Virus record (IMG/VR): IMGVR_UViG_3300048592_000319
Location: 1-36,029 of that record
Source of the DNA: a virus
Reading direction: 5' to 3' (one strand)
DNA length: 36,029 nt
In this document: piece by piece, positions 13,855 to 20,286 of the stretch
Position numbering within the stretch: the stretch's first letter is position 1
Layout of the letters: each line of letters opens with the position of its first letter
Notes under the pieces: model-generated
Seen by the model: only the letters and a program-made list of their open reading frames with translations
Told to the model about the DNA's origin: nothing
The model's database searches: none
Translations under genes and position numbers: made by a program

Positions 13855-14072
13855 CGGGCAGTCTCCACGCGCAGCCGCGCGCGCAATGTTCCGGGACGGT
13901 CGATGTGATTCGGGTCTCGCTTGTGCTCGACCTCGAGGTCCGGGAATTGGCGCCGCAGCCTCGAGGCCGTCGACTGCGCCGAGTTGTGGTTCTTCGGGAC
14001 GCCGATCCACGGCACCCACTCGCCCGCGGCAGCGCGAACACGCGCGGCGTAGAAGTTCCAGCGGACGCGCAT
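13851..14072 (-). CDS. Small basic protein, unknown
   Basis: 73 residues from ATG 14072, overlapping the upstream stop (TAATG). MRVRWNFYAARVRAAAGEW, then PWIGVPKNHNSAQSTASRLR, and a very basic C-terminus. The arginine-rich pattern suggests nucleic-acid contact. No family recognised. Confidence 0.5.
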   Translation of the reverse strand: MRVRWNFYAARVRAAAGEWVPWIGVPKNHNSAQSTASRLRRQFPDLEVEHKRDPNHIDRPGTLRARLRVETAR

Positions 14073-14542
14073 TACCGCGGCACCCGCCCGCCGCGGCAGC
14101 TCCCGCACTCGCCGGCTACGCGCACGGTCGAGTACCCGTAGCGGGTGCCGGGGTCGCCGATCATCCGTTCGTCGGCGACCTCGCCGACGCCTTCGCAGAC
14201 CTCGCACTCGGCGCCGTGCTCGGCGACGAAGTCGCGCAGCAGGTCGGCCACGTCGTCGATCGTGGGGGCCTTCGTCGTCTCGATCAGGTCCCAGAGGTTG
14301 CGGACGAAGTCACGCGCCGCGCGCAGCTCGACCGCCTGGTGGCTCGCGGGCAGCCGCGCGATCCGCGCCTCGGCAATCTGGTTGCGGGCCTCGTCGCGCT
14401 CGCGGGCGGCGTCGACGTAGTTGCCGGTCGAGCGGCGCAGGGCGGCGCGCAGCTCGGCGTTCGCCTCGTTCAGACGGCGCAGCTCGCCGGGAATTTGCGT
14501 GAGGCGGATCTCGTCGGTGGGGGCGGGGAGCGGGGTCGACAT
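14072..14542 (-). CDS. Coiled-coil protein with DnaJ-type zinc motif
   Basis: 156 residues with GGAGG before ATG 14542. Residues about 15-60 form a coiled coil (ELRRLNEANAELRAALRR). The C-terminus has two CxxCxGxG-like repeats, CEVCEGVGEV and CGSCRGGRVPR, the zinc-binding pattern of DnaJ central domains and of many small phage proteins. The combination suggests a DNA- or protein-binding adaptor. No enzyme motif is seen. Confidence 0.6.
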   Translation of the reverse strand: MSTPLPAPTDEIRLTQIPGELRRLNEANAELRAALRRSTGNYVDAARERDEARNQIAEARIARLPASHQAVELRAARDFVRNLWDLIETTKAPTIDDVADLLRDFVAEHGAECEVCEGVGEVADERMIGDPGTRYGYSTVRVAGECGSCRGGRVPR

Positions 14543-14560
14543 GCGGGGCCTCCGGTGGGG

Positions 14561-14998
14561 TTAAGCGGACTTCTTGCGGAGTTCGGCGTGGTGCAGTTGG
14601 TGGCAGGAAGGACAGAGCCATCTGACATCGAGCCATCGATCCGGCTCGTAGCTGTCGTGGTGTGCATCCAATCGCTTTGATTTGCGGTTACATGCTGAGC
14701 AGCGTGCGGGCGGCGTCAGGACGCCAGATGCGCGGGCATGGGAAACGGCGGCATGTGCCATCGCCCTATCTCGGTCAGCGTGGTAGTAGGCGCTGCTAAC
14801 CTCGATATTCCGGCACCGCCTGCAGCGGTCGTGCCCAGCGCTCGGCTGCATTCGCCCGTCGCATTCAGGGCATTGGACCCGCTTGCGAGCCGAGACCCGG
14901 CGGCACGCGAAACACTCATCGTGGCCAGACCCGGGATTGACGAGTCGATCACAGCCAGCGCCCGGACAGTTCACTCTGGTCAGCTGGTAGGGAGCCAT
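14561..14998 (-). CDS. HNH-type protein with zinc ribbons; first gene of the leftward operon
   Basis: 145 residues from ATG 14998. The N-terminal half holds Cys pairs (CPGAGC, CFAC, CPEC, CRRC) typical of zinc ribbons. The C-terminal half has CSACNRKSKRLDAHHDSYEP, then WLCPSCHQLHHAEL, an HNH-like core in which paired CxxC motifs bind structural zinc and AHH, CHQLHH supply His residues. It could be a nuclease or a DNA-binding derivative. It lies just downstream of the leftward promoter/operator block at 15013-15052, so it would be the first product made on induction. Confidence 0.65.
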   Translation of the reverse strand: MAPYQLTRVNCPGAGCDRLVNPGSGHDECFACRRVSARKRVQCPECDGRMQPSAGHDRCRRCRNIEVSSAYYHADRDRAMAHAAVSHARASGVLTPPARCSACNRKSKRLDAHHDSYEPDRWLDVRWLCPSCHQLHHAELRKKSA

Positions 14999-15012
14999 CG
15001 GTCATCTCCGTT

Positions 15013-15052
15013 GGTTCATGCGTAATGAACCATTGGAGCGACCCATCGTCAA
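15013..15052 (-). promoter_or_regulatory. Leftward early promoter and operator
   Basis: On the minus strand this block reads TTGACGATGGG (15052-15042), seven bases, AATGGTTCAT, five bases, ATGAACC (15019-15013). TTGACG is an excellent -35 hexamer, and the symmetric GGTTCAT-N5-ATGAACC site (15013-15031) covers the -10/start region where a bound repressor would block RNA polymerase. It matches the block at 15618-15657 at 32 of 40 positions. The first gene begins at 14998. I do not see a strong -10 hexamer, so the exact start is uncertain. Confidence 0.7.
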
Positions 15053-15058
15053 GAGAAA

Positions 15059-15077
15059 AGATCATTAAAGATGAACT
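15059..15077. promoter_or_regulatory. Second left operator site
   Basis: AGATCAT (15059-15065), five bases, ATGAACT (15071-15077): one mismatch from the symmetric consensus RGTTCAT-N5-ATGAACY. Its centre lies 46 bases from the centre of the operator in the left promoter block, against 45 bases for the right-hand pair. It sits just upstream of the -35 hexamer. Confidence 0.65.
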
Positions 15078-15119
15078 TTTCTGCGGGGCGGGATTAGCCG
15101 GCGGCGAGTGCTGGCGTAA

Positions 15120-15545
15120 CTAGACGGTCTTGCTCGACTTTTCCCGCGGCATCGCGCGCAGGCGCTCGAGCTCCACGCGGTCGCGTGCGGCGCGCATCGC
15201 AGAGCGGTACTCGGATTTCGAGAGCCCAGACAGCCATTCGAGGTCGCGCGCGCCGTTGCGCTCGACGATCTCGGCCGCGAGCCGGTCGACGTCGCGGTTC
15301 TTCGCGAGAAGCCGCTCCTCCAGCACCTTGGACGTCGGCGTGTGGATGGCCTGGCAGTACGCCAGGAAGAGGGGCAGGGAGAGGTTCTGCTCGCCGTTCT
15401 CGGCCATCGAGATGTTGCTCTTCACGGTCCCGATCTTGTCGGCGACCTGGAGCTGGGTCAACCCAGCGGCCTTCCTCCACTTTCGCATGCGCCGTCCGAC
15501 TGACTCAGGGTCAATCTGAATCCGGCTCTCCGTCTCAATTGCCAC
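15120..15545 (-). CDS. XRE-family repressor (lysogeny regulator)
   Basis: 141 residues from GTG 15545, chosen for GGGAGGT six bases upstream; a TTG at 15593 would be longer but lacks a ribosome site. The HTH spans about 16-62: SVGRRMRKWRKAAGLTQLQ, then VADKIGTVKSNISMAENGEQ, the Xre/Cro pattern. The C-terminal part (residues about 70-141) is helical and charged, without a LexA-type Ser/Lys peptidase motif, so induction may not be by self-cleavage. It is transcribed leftwards between two mirrored operator pairs, like cI in lambda, and its own promoter probably overlaps the operator at 15594-15612 (TATATG there on the minus strand). Confidence 0.85.
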   Translation of the reverse strand: MAIETESRIQIDPESVGRRMRKWRKAAGLTQLQVADKIGTVKSNISMAENGEQNLSLPLFLAYCQAIHTPTSKVLEERLLAKNRDVDRLAAEIVERNGARDLEWLSGLSKSEYRSAMRAARDRVELERLRAMPREKSSKTV

Positions 15546-15593
15546 CGGGTGACCTCCCGAGGGAAGTGCACCACTCCTCGCGGGGAACCGCAA

Positions 15594-15612
15594 AGTTCAT
15601 ATAGGACGAACT
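15594..15612. promoter_or_regulatory. Second right operator site, overlapping the likely repressor promoter
   Basis: AGTTCAT (15594-15600), five bases, ACGAACT (15606-15612): one mismatch from perfect symmetry. On the minus strand it contains TATATG (15603-15598), a plausible -10 for the repressor gene, so repressor bound here could regulate its own synthesis. It sits five bases upstream of the rightward -35 hexamer. Confidence 0.65.
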
Positions 15613-15617
15613 AAGGG

Positions 15618-15657
15618 TTGACGATGGGCCTCCGCTATGGTTCATACTGCATGAACC
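15618..15657 (+). promoter_or_regulatory. Rightward early promoter and operator
   Basis: TTGACGATGGG (15618-15628), seven bases, TATGGTTCAT, five bases, ATGAACC (15651-15657). The symmetric GGTTCAT-N5-ATGAACC site occupies 15639-15657, where the -10 and start should lie; CATACT (15643-15648) is a poor -10 candidate at 19-base spacing. The block mirrors 15052-15013. It would drive the Cro-like gene and the downstream replication genes. Confidence 0.7.
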
Positions 15658-15671
15658 GGAGGAGCGAGGCA

Positions 15672-15908
15672 TTGGACGATCCGCATCCGCTCGTCGTCTT
15701 CTGCGTGGTGAAGGGCATCAGCCGCCGCGAGGGCGCCGCTGCGCTCGGGGTGCGGTACGGTGTCTTCCGGCAGCTCGTGGCCGGGCATGCCGGCACGTCC
15801 TTCGCGCGCGCGGAGCGCTGGGAAGAGAAGTCCGGCGGCCTCATCAAGGCCATCGACGTGATGCGCTGGCAGGAGCGCAACCGCAAGTCAGGGCGGGCCG
15901 CAGCATGA
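15672..15908 (+). CDS. Cro/CII-like regulator, first rightward gene
   Basis: 78 residues from TTG 15672, with GGAGGAG (15658-15664) upstream. An in-frame ATG at 15651 lies inside the operator and could be an alternative start. HPLVVFCVVKGISRREGAAA, then LGVRYGVFRQLVAGHAG, forms an HTH of the YdaS/Cro type (helix, turn with GISR, recognition helix V-Y-V-R-Q-L). It probably competes with the repressor for the shared operators. The position directly after the rightward promoter/operator is the cro position. Confidence 0.65.
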   Translation: MDDPHPLVVFCVVKGISRREGAAALGVRYGVFRQLVAGHAGTSFARAERWEEKSGGLIKAIDVMRWQERNRKSGRAAA

Positions 15909-15976
15909 TGAACCGACGTCGTGACACGACCGGTCACGCGACACGATCGGGCAGCGATTGTGGCGATCATGATCTG

Positions 15977-16276
15977 CTATCGCGCACGAATGCGCGCGAT
16001 GAGGCGATCCAGGAAGACCGCGAGCGCGACGATGGGCGACGTCAGAATCAGGCCGGCGAGAACTCGGCCGATCGCTTGCTGAAGGCCGTCGGGTTCGAGC
16101 GCGAAGGCAGAAGCGAACATGCCAACCGATGGTGGTGCGACAGTCACGATGGCGAGCACCAGTGCGGCCTTCGTCAGCCACCCCTCAGGCGCATAGCGTC
16201 GCCAGATTCGCACGATCAGGTAGATACTCGCCGCGAACCCAGCCAGGATCGCGAGGACGACTGCAATCGCCTCCAT
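15977..16276 (-). CDS. Three-helix membrane protein on the minus strand (possible exclusion protein)
   Basis: 99 residues from ATG 16276, with a strong GGGAGGT ribosome site seven bases before it. Hydrophobic segments at about 3-22 (AIAVVLAILAGFAASIYLIV), 34-58 (ALVLAILVTVAP-like) and 70-92 (VLAGLILTSPIVALAVFL). It is transcribed against the early rightward operon and next to the immunity genes, the usual place of genes expressed from the prophage. Superinfection exclusion or another lysogenic trait is a reasonable guess. No family recognised. Confidence 0.6.
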   Translation of the reverse strand: MEAIAVVLAILAGFAASIYLIVRIWRRYAPEGWLTKAALVLAIVTVAPPSVGMFASAFALEPDGLQQAIGRVLAGLILTSPIVALAVFLDRLIARIRAR

Positions 16277-16395
16277 CCGGCGACCTCCCGCCCGACCTCT
16301 CGACGCCCCCACGCGTTGCGATTCCTACACCACGCGGAAGCGGACGTCGAGTCACGATTGCGTGGCGGGAATGCTCTTCCGCAGGCAGGTGCAGC

Positions 16396-16728
16396 GTGAA
16401 CGCGCGCGAAACAGCACGGCAAAGAAGCCGTCCGGTGAAGGGACGACTCGTCAGCGGTCTCCGCGCCGGGCTCAGGCAATTCGACTTCGACGATGTGCTC
16501 GTGTGCAGTAGAAGCGTCGCCTTTGACATCGACCGCTTCGCGATCGCGACGCATTTCGGCGAGTACCCGGTGATTCCGGTGCGAATTCCGTATGCCGGTG
16601 CGCGCGCGCGTGAGGTCTCGGGTGAGGTCGACGGGAGGCGGAACCACGTCGCTCTCGGATCAGACGATCCGATCGAACGGACGAGGGCCTGGGCGATCTT
16701 CATGCAGCAGACGGGACGAATGGGTTAG
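16396..16728 (+). CDS. Protein of unknown function
   Basis: 110 residues from GTG 16396, with GCAGGT nearby; the frame upstream is antisense to the membrane gene, so a longer start is unlikely. N-terminus is Arg-rich (NARETARQRSRPVKGRLVSG), followed by FDFDDVLVCSRSVAFDIDRF and PVIPVRIPYAGARAREVSGE. Probably a small alpha/beta protein. It is divergent from the membrane gene, with a 119-base gap holding both promoters (16277-16395). No family recognised. Confidence 0.45.
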   Translation: MNARETARQRSRPVKGRLVSGLRAGLRQFDFDDVLVCSRSVAFDIDRFAIATHFGEYPVIPVRIPYAGARAREVSGEVDGRRNHVALGSDDPIERTRAWAIFMQQTGRMG

Positions 16729-16802
16729 GCAACCGAATCGCCAGAGGGGGGCGAGGGGTTGGGATCACAGAGCATCGAGATTGACGGTTTGGCGGGGCGG
16801 TC

Positions 16803-18350
16803 GTGAGCGCCGTGGTCGAACTGTCATCTCCGCAATACGACCTCGACTCGGACTTCGAGCAGCGGCTCGTATCGTGTCTGCTGCTCGATATGAGCGAGTA
16901 TCCGCTCGTAGCTTCCATCCTCTCGCCGCGCGACTTCGAGAATCCCCGCGCACGGCTGCTCTTCGAGACGCTCGGGCGTCTCGGTGATCGCGCCGACAAC
17001 CTCGAGGGCCACGTCGACACGCTGATGGTCGCTCGCTACCTCGCCGAACGAGGTGAGCTACAGGCGATCGGTGGTCCGGCCGGGCTCGGCGACTTCCTGA
17101 ACCTCGAGGCGGTCTCAGCCTACGCCTTCCGCTATGCGAAAGAGGTGAAGCGGGCCAGCGTCCGCAGGCAGGTGAAACTCAACCTGCGACGTGTCGAGCT
17201 CGACCAGGACGACGTCGAGGCATTCGACTCCCTGACCCAGCGCTTCCACGAGCTCAAGAAGCTCGAGGACTCGGCGTGGTGGCGCGAGTCCGACGACGCC
17301 GACTCGCTCTTCTTCACAGGCGATCGCCTCTCCGCGCTGCTCGAGGAGCCGGAGCCCGAGCCGGTCTACCCGGGCACGCCACCGCAGGGCCACTTCTCCC
17401 TGCTCATCGCACCCTCGTTCTCGGGAAAGACGTCGCTCGCCCTCTGGGTCGCCATGGCCCGCGTCCGCGGTCAGGCGCCGTGGAAGGGAGCGCCAGCGCG
17501 CGAGCCAGGTCGGGTGCTCTTCTACTCGATCGACGAGCCGCCCGGGCAGGTCGCCCACCGCATCCGCGCGCTCGCCGTCAAGCACACCGCCGGGCGCTTC
17601 TTCCAGGACTACGCCCACCGCTTCTCGATCACCGGGCCGCATCGGACCGTCGACCCCGACAAGCTCGGCGCCCTGCGCTTCACCGAGGACGGCCTGCGGA
17701 TCCTCGGCTCCATCCTCGAGCGGGCCCGGCTCGCGGGCGACCCCTACACCGACGTCATCGTGGACGCCTATTCGGACATGCTGCCGATCGGCGAGTCCGA
17801 CTCCTCGAACGAAGAGGCCACCCGCATCGGCGGCGCCCTTGAGCGGCTCGCCGTCACCCACGGCTGCGCCATCCAGGTCATCCACCACGCCGGCAAGCCG
17901 GTCGCCGGCGCCGAGACCCCGGACCCACGCGACTACGGCCGCGGCGCCTCGGCCCTCGCTGCCAAGGCCCGCGCCATCTTCACGCTCGAGGAAGAGCCGG
18001 GCATGTCCAACGTCCGGCGCATCCGCACCCGGACGAATCTCACCGTCTCCCCCGGGCCGCTTCTGCTCCAGGTCTCCGACGAGCGCGGCGAGGGGACCCG
18101 GATCGACTACTTCCGGCCCCACGACGTGGCCACCGCCTACCGGATCGACGAGTACGTCTCGGCCGACGACGACTGGATCAGCGTGTCCGAGCTCGCCCGG
18201 CGCATGGCCGGCGACACCCTCGCCGAGGGGGCGAAGGTCCCGGGCAACCTGCACCGCAAGGCGATGGAGCTCCGCGGAATCTGGCATGGCGCGGGGCTCG
18301 TCGAGATCCGCGAGGGGAAGAGGGGGGCGCATGAATTCCGACGCATTTAA
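16803..18350 (+). CDS. Replicative helicase: DnaB N-terminal domain fused to RepA-like ATPase
   Basis: 515 residues from GTG 16803. Residues about 10-120 match the DnaB N-terminal domain (DFEQRLVSCLLLDMSEYPLV, then FETLGRL and GGPAGLGDFLN). Residues about 185-420 are a RecA-fold ATPase of the AAA_25/RepA type: Walker A APSFSGKTS (Lys209), VLFYSIDEP, Walker B VIVDAYSD, then VIHHAGKP and YGRGASALAAKARAIFTL. The C-terminus (about 440-515) looks like a winged helix. DnaB loads at origins and interacts with primase; this protein probably recruits the host replisome, since no polymerase is present. A dense repeat region follows its stop. Confidence 0.8.
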   Translation: MSAVVELSSPQYDLDSDFEQRLVSCLLLDMSEYPLVASILSPRDFENPRARLLFETLGRLGDRADNLEGHVDTLMVARYLAERGELQAIGGPAGLGDFLNLEAVSAYAFRYAKEVKRASVRRQVKLNLRRVELDQDDVEAFDSLTQRFHELKKLEDSAWWRESDDADSLFFTGDRLSALLEEPEPEPVYPGTPPQGHFSLLIAPSFSGKTSLALWVAMARVRGQAPWKGAPAREPGRVLFYSIDEPPGQVAHRIRALAVKHTAGRFFQDYAHRFSITGPHRTVDPDKLGALRFTEDGLRILGSILERARLAGDPYTDVIVDAYSDMLPIGESDSSNEEATRIGGALERLAVTHGCAIQVIHHAGKPVAGAETPDPRDYGRGASALAAKARAIFTLEEEPGMSNVRRIRTRTNLTVSPGPLLLQVSDERGEGTRIDYFRPHDVATAYRIDEYVSADDDWISVSELARRMAGDTLAEGAKVPGNLHRKAMELRGIWHGAGLVEIREGKRGAHEFRRI

Positions 18351-18351
18351 A

Positions 18352-18571
18352 TCGTCCCTCCTCGTCCCTCCCAACAAGGGGGAGAGTCGGAAGCGGCGGC
18401 GCGAGTCCGGTCCCGATCGTCCCTCCCACCAACCCTTCTACCCCCCCTTTAGGGGGGGTAGAGGATGGGAGGGTCGTGAGGGCCGAACGGTCGGGGGGCG
18501 GAACGCGCCCGGAGCCGACCTCCTCATCCGCCTCGACTCTCCCCGACTCTCCCCCTCGAATGGGAGGGACG
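18352..18571. repeat. Nested inverted and direct repeats after the helicase gene (possible origin)
   Basis: The outer inverted repeat has a left arm CGTCCCTCCC (18363-18372), then GGGGGAGAGTCGG (18378-18390), and a right arm CCGACTCTCCCCC (18543-18555), then GGGAGGGACG (18562-18571). Both blocks are exact reverse complements with 5-6 bases between them. The decamer CGTCCCTCCC also occurs at 18418-18427, a shortened copy is at 18353-18361, and an inverted variant GGGAGGGTCG is at 18467-18476. At the centre is the palindrome at 18438-18461. A frame is open across it (ATG 18331 to TGA 18579), but its product is low-complexity. Confidence 0.75.
18438..18461. repeat. Perfect 11-bp inverted repeat with two-base loop
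   Basis: CTACCCCCCCT (18438-18448) and AGGGGGGGTAG (18451-18461) are exact reverse complements separated by two T bases. The C7/G7 tracts make this one of the most stable hairpins in the window. It sits centrally in the larger inverted repeat. Confidence 0.85.
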
Positions 18572-18575
18572 TCGG

Positions 18576-18746
18576 GTGATCCGCTGCCAGTGCTTGTCCC
18601 CCGCCTGCGACCACCACGCCGAGCTCGAGTGCGCGGCCGATGGGACGGTCGCGCTCTACTCGCGGGACTTCGACGGGTCCGATCTGAGTTTCTGCATGCC
18701 CTGCGCCGCAGACGCGGTCGCCGAGGGGATGTTCGGGAGGTGGTGA
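18576..18746 (+). CDS. Small zinc-ribbon protein
   Basis: 56 residues from GTG 18576. MIRCQCLSPACDHHAELEC, then FCMPCAADAVAEGMFGRW, gives CxC, Cys, HH and CxxC ligands for a zinc ion. It has no ATG, which is why short-ORF scans miss it. The stop lies two bases before the next ATG, whose ribosome site GGGAGGT is inside this gene. Probably a DNA-binding accessory of the replication module. Confidence 0.6.
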   Translation: MIRCQCLSPACDHHAELECAADGTVALYSRDFDGSDLSFCMPCAADAVAEGMFGRW

Positions 18747-18748
18747 CC

Positions 18749-19132
18749 ATGAGCGAGACGACGACGATGCATCTGATCTGCGAGCTGACCGACGACGAGA
18801 TCCGGGACCGGGCCTTCCAGGCCGGGCAGGTCGACCAGGAACTCGAGGCCCTGGCCGACCGGTTCGAGGTCGCCAAGAAGGACCACAAGGCCGAGGTCGG
18901 GGTCCGGGAGGAGATGCGAAAGACGCTGCTCCGCGAGATCCGGACGAAGCAGACTACGCGGCCGGTCGAGTGCGAGATCGAGCGCGTCTACGCGCCGGCC
19001 TTCGTCGTGCGCACGGTGCGCACCGACACCGGGGAGTTGGTCCACGAGCGGCGCATGACCGACGACGAGCGGCAGGAGAAGCTCTACGAGCTCCGGGGCC
19101 GCGACGTCGTGGCCGAGGGTCCCGCGGCGTGA
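18749..19132 (+). CDS. Helical phage protein of unknown function
   Basis: 127 residues from ATG 18749 with GGGAGGT upstream. MSETTTMHLICELTDDEIRD, then ALADRFEVAKKDHKAEVGVR, is a long charged helix. The C-terminal part has VECEIERVYAPAFVVRTVRT and RRMTDDERQEKLYEL. The layout, with a helix preceding a small beta unit, is seen in phage proteins coded beside recombination genes. Function unknown. The stop overlaps the next gene's GTG (GTGA). Confidence 0.55.
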   Translation: MSETTTMHLICELTDDEIRDRAFQAGQVDQELEALADRFEVAKKDHKAEVGVREEMRKTLLREIRTKQTTRPVECEIERVYAPAFVVRTVRTDTGELVHERRMTDDERQEKLYELRGRDVVAEGPAA

Positions 19133-19341
19133 TCGAGGGGGACGGCGACGAGACGGTCTACGCCAGCCCGTTGAAGGGTCCGGCTCCGACGACGTGCTCG
19201 GGGTGCCACTTCCTCGCGCGGGTCAAGGACACGGTCAATCCGGCGATCGAGTGGTCCGACTGTTGGCGGTTTCCGAAGCGGGTCTCAATCGAGGATCCGG
19301 CGACGCACTTTTGCGGCGAATGGAGGTCCAAGGTCCGATGA
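19129..19341 (+). CDS. Small Cys-rich phage protein
   Basis: 70 residues from GTG 19129. Pattern TCSGCHFLARV, then DCWRFPKRVSIEDPATHFC and GEWRSK. The CxxC-F, C-RFP, and DP---FCGEW order is a recurring motif of short phage proteins that probably hold zinc or iron. The start and stop overlap both neighbours by four bases. It lies directly before the Holliday-junction resolvase gene. Confidence 0.6.
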   Translation: MIEGDGDETVYASPLKGPAPTTCSGCHFLARVKDTVNPAIEWSDCWRFPKRVSIEDPATHFCGEWRSKVR

Positions 19342-19733
19342 AGCTCGACCTCACCATCTATGGCCTTCCGCCCATAAACACGAGCAACAGCCGAGGATCG
19401 CACTGGTCGCACTCGAAGCTGAAGCGGTCGTGGGGTGACAAGGTCGTGGCGGCCGTGCTCGGGGAGCTGAGGCGGTGGCCGGAGAAGCCGCTCGATCGAG
19501 CGATGGTTACGATCACGCGCTGCAGCATGGCCGAGCCGGACTACGACAACCTCGTCCAGGGCGGGAAGTTCCTACTCGATGGCCTGATCCGGGCTGGGGT
19601 CATCAAGGACGACGCTCCGAGCGTAATCGGCCGACCGGACTACCAGTGGGAGAAGGCGCCGCGCGGGAAGGGCTGCGTGCGAATCCGGGTGGAGAGCGCC
19701 GAGGCCATCGACGTTACGGGTGGCGTCGGGTGA
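19338..19733 (+). CDS. rusA: RusA-family Holliday junction resolvase
   Basis: 131 residues from ATG 19338 (ATGA overlap). The RusA core is present: EPDYDNLVQGGKFLLDGL, with Asp68, Asp70, Asn71 and Lys77, followed by IRAGVIKDD (Asp91, Asp92). These match the catalytic acidic residues and lysine of E. coli RusA. N-terminal GLPPINTSN is also typical. The enzyme cleaves four-way junctions made in recombination or replication, so that DNA can be packaged by the terminase downstream. Confidence 0.92.
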   Translation: MKLDLTIYGLPPINTSNSRGSHWSHSKLKRSWGDKVVAAVLGELRRWPEKPLDRAMVTITRCSMAEPDYDNLVQGGKFLLDGLIRAGVIKDDAPSVIGRPDYQWEKAPRGKGCVRIRVESAEAIDVTGGVG

Positions 19734-19921
19734 GCGAAGGAAAGCGCCGGCGGCGCAAGACGGGGCACTCCAAGGTGACGCCAGCGATCGTGATCGAGAT
19801 GCGCTACCGGCGCGCGCGCGGCGCGAAGCTGATCGTGCTCGCGATCGACTATCAACTGAGCGAGTCCACAGTCTCGCGGATCTGCCGCGGGATCTTGTGG
19901 CCGGAGGTTGAGCTGGCATGA
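19730..19921 (+). CDS. Small helix-turn-helix protein
   Basis: 63 residues from GTG 19730 (GTGA overlap with the RusA stop). A very basic N-terminus (SEGKRRRRKTGHSK) precedes VTPAIVIEMRYRRARGAKLI, then VLAIDYQLSESTVSRICRG, an HTH of the resolvase/HTH_23 kind. It may bind DNA near the late promoter. The function is inferred from the fold only. Confidence 0.55.
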   Translation: MSEGKRRRRKTGHSKVTPAIVIEMRYRRARGAKLIVLAIDYQLSESTVSRICRGILWPEVELA

Positions 19922-20286
19922 GTTACACGGTCAGCGATGGCGAATGGCGGTCCCTTCGCGATCTGAACCGAGAGGGGAAGTTGAGCGAGCGGAACGAGCG
20001 CATCGTCGATCTGGTGGTGGATCGGGGATTGACCTGCGCTGAAGTCGCTTGGGGGATGCGTCTGTCCGGCAGCATGATCTCGAAAATCGTGAAGGACTCC
20101 GGGAGGGATAACCGGCCGACGCGGGAGCAAATCAGGGCTGCGACGAAGGCACGGAGATTGCGTGCGCTGGCGTTGCGTGAGGGCGGGATGACTTTCCGCG
20201 CGATCGGCGAGGATCTGGGCGTATCGATCGAAAGAGCGCGGCAGGTCGTGAGCATCGCGCGCAGAGTGATGGGTGGATCCACCTGA
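19918..20286 (+). CDS. DNA-binding protein with two HTH units, sigma region-4-like C-terminus
   Basis: 122 residues from ATG 19918 (ATGA overlap). A first HTH lies at about 25-60 (ERIVDLVVDRGLTCAEVAWG, then MRLSGSMISKIVKD) and a second at about 80-118 (LRALALREGGMTFRAIGEDL, then GVSIERARQVVSIARR), close to the sigma-70 region-4 HTH. It could be a late transcription activator or a terminase small subunit, many of which are HTH proteins. It lies one gene upstream of the DUF5681 protein and packaging genes. Confidence 0.6.
   Translation: MSYTVSDGEWRSLRDLNREGKLSERNERIVDLVVDRGLTCAEVAWGMRLSGSMISKIVKDSGRDNRPTREQIRAATKARRLRALALREGGMTFRAIGEDLGVSIERARQVVSIARRVMGGST

Noticed and set aside
15905-16399. 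164-residue plus-strand frame overlapping the Cro-like gene stop by four bases
   Set aside because: The product is charged and low in hydrophobic residues, and it is antisense to a membrane protein with a strong ribosome site, which I prefer.
18331-18579. Frame MNSDAFKSSLLVPP... across the repeat region, coupled to the next gene by a GTGA overlap
   Set aside because: The overlap is attractive, but most of the frame is translated palindromic repeat (low-complexity Pro/Gly/Arg), so I treat the DNA as a repeat element rather than a gene.
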